From the NCBI GenBank assembly GCA_017446025.1, contig JAFSRR010000054.1, positions 1 through 56,151 of the forward strand: DNA of 56,151 bases, read 5' to 3'. Shown piece by piece: positions 55,901-56,151 of this stretch (position 1 is the first letter of the stretch; the number at the start of each line of letters is the position of its first letter). Position numbers and translations under genes: made by a program. The stretch is from Bacteroidales bacterium. Lineage in GTDB: Bacteria > Bacteroidota > Bacteroidia > Bacteroidales > UBA1402. The notes under the pieces were generated by a model, which made no database searches, was not told the DNA's origin, and saw only the letters and a list, made by a program, of their open reading frames with translations.

Positions 55901-56151
55901 TGGCTTGTGACGCCGTCCTGGCAGGCAGCGCAGAAAAGGGAATGCAGCGCGGCAAGGATTGCGTCGTTTTTACCGAAAACCAGCCCGACAACAGCATCTG
56001 CTGGGAAATCAACGTCGGCCTGGCCCAGGTCTATGCCCTGCGCTTCAACTACCGCAACTTGTCCGACCACGATCTGTTGCTACACATGGAAATCCGCGCC
56101 ACCTCCGACAACCGCCTCATCAAGTCGGGTCAACTCACCTTCCCGATAAAC
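52987..56151 (+). CDS. GH2-family glycoside hydrolase with malectin-like domain (partial, C-terminus outside window)
   Basis: The frame is open for all 1055 codons to the window end. A signal peptide ends near LAAQ (residue 22). A jelly-roll sugar-binding domain and immunoglobulin-like domain of GH2 lead to the TIM barrel (about 310-600). In it Glu430 (WGLQNES) is the likely acid/base and Glu500 (LNGEYGAW) the likely nucleophile. Residues about 725-895 form a malectin-like carbohydrate-binding domain (YRINCGGDDYTDHLGQSW then FDVAFNGQIVID). The enzyme should act in the periplasm or at the cell surface, as a beta-galactosidase-type or related exo-glycosidase. The exact sugar is not predictable. 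It is the third gene of the glycan cluster. Confidence 0.9.
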   Translation, partial: MKYRPVLSLLLTAAMVMPLAAQRSSRSLEGPWRTWMLNSRQPVTGPDTMYVKLPHNWDDYYGYRQMTHGNLHGTAVYETWFRLDGEESPTARQQRYFLRFEGVGSYAHVRLNGRDLGRHPGGRVSFTLDITEAVLPGDNYLEVTAEHPDLISDLPCVCGGCSSEWGFSEGSQPLGIYRPVVLEITDDVRIEPFGQHIWHDDQAKTLFFEVEIKNYGSTDRVCWLENTVLRPDGRQSLRQSHQISLKAGESITVKSSAPVVSPEYWCLEEPVLYQLVSRLKNDREKNQSFDITSAQFGIRTISWPVKRRQVDPDDRDGRFFLNGEPVFINGICEYEHLLGQGHAFGEAQITARVELMRQAGFNAFRDAHQPHNLLYQQYWDQYGILFWPQLSAHIWYDTPQFRENFKAQLRQWVKERRNSPSVVLWGLQNESTLPEDFARECCDIIREMDPTAVHMRAITTCNGGVGTDWNVVQNWSGTYSGHPENYDQELSQPSQLLNGEYGAWRIFTLHEEPDDFKQSGSYTEERFGRLMEMKIGLAEAARDKVCGQFLWLWNSHDNPGRQQPDEAWRLIDRVGPVNYKGLVTPWDEPTDAFYLYRANYVDPEDDPMVYLLSHTWPERFADRIQNGNGHPFVTATIEAYTNCDSVRLYNDQTWIGSAVNTREKGRHLVFPSRVIRYNQLRAEAYYEGQVAARDVITLQGLPDDPKSKHPRHLENDPLQGAKNYEYVYRINCGGDDYTDHLGQSWSQDNLLYSHSWAQDFDSLNPYQASQRLTADPIEGTLDQPLLGHFRFGRHRLNYRFPLPDGDYRVELYFIEPWYGTGGAADASGLRIFDVAFNGQIVIDNLDIWAEAGHDKVLKKVIETRIEGGGLHLDFPEVQAGQAVISAIAIATQDKQAIKIIKKSKWLKTDKKRHTMQITPAWISGQQLPADTAGFRRYLTEWSWQRADQERIERFPTDQLPQDVNPRTKLNYLACDAVLAGSAEKGMQRGKDCVVFTENQPDNSICWEINVGLAQVYALRFNYRNLSDHDLLLHMEIRATSDNRLIKSGQLTFPIN

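Overview
The window reads as chromosomal DNA from a Bacteroidales bacterium (phylum Bacteroidota). Supporting signs are two SusC/SusD outer-membrane pairs, the seven-gene V-type ATPase operon with a DUF2764 gene, the rsfS-ftsH-cdsA order, Bacteroides-type promoters (TAnnTTTG at -7 with TTG or TTTG about 20 nt upstream) and few Shine-Dalgarno sequences. The G+C content looks clearly above 50%, which is high for the group. I cannot name the species from sequence alone. No rRNA, tRNA, IS element, prophage or CRISPR array was seen, and no gene-free stretch exceeds 300 bases.

Layout. 1-1730 (minus): start of an aromatic amino-acid operon, pheA plus an aminotransferase cut by the window edge. It is preceded by a complete attenuator with an 18-residue leader peptide made of 5 Phe and 4 Tyr. 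1788-3543 (plus): a lipoprotein with a PNPOx-like fold, an alpha/beta-hydrolase lipoprotein and a TSCPD protein. 3548-7287 (minus): a recJ-recQ repair operon. 7316-9324 (plus): a YrdC-type tRNA threonylcarbamoylation gene and a polyprenyl-phosphate sugar transferase. 9415-11651 (minus): an acyl-CoA synthetase-like enzyme and a DUF2442-HTH protein. 11683-15798 (plus): rubredoxin, topB and dsbD. 15803-16993 (minus): mnmA.

17090-24651 (minus) is a V-type ATPase operon, E-DUF2764-A-B-D-I-K. Its rotor subunit carries a sodium-type ion-binding set, and there are no C, F or G genes. 24666-39585 (minus) is one roughly 15-kb operon built from two consecutive [fasciclin lipoprotein - SusC - SusD] triads. 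It has no hydrolase and no local regulator.

39677-47369 (plus) holds housekeeping genes: dnaG, a NatAB-type ABC exporter, rsfS, ftsH and cdsA. 47456-49067 (plus) is an ECF sigma factor, a single-pass membrane protein (candidate anti-sigma) and a small Spy/CpxP-like periplasmic protein, which looks like an envelope-stress module. 49144 to the end (plus) is a glycan-use cluster: a cytoplasmic GH31 alpha-xylosidase-like enzyme, an SSS-family sodium symporter, and an exported GH2 enzyme with a malectin-like domain that runs off the window.

The strongest new-looking signals are the Phe/Tyr attenuator and the tandem fasciclin-SusCD operon. Next come the stripped-down sodium-type V-ATPase and the sigma/membrane/Spy-like module.
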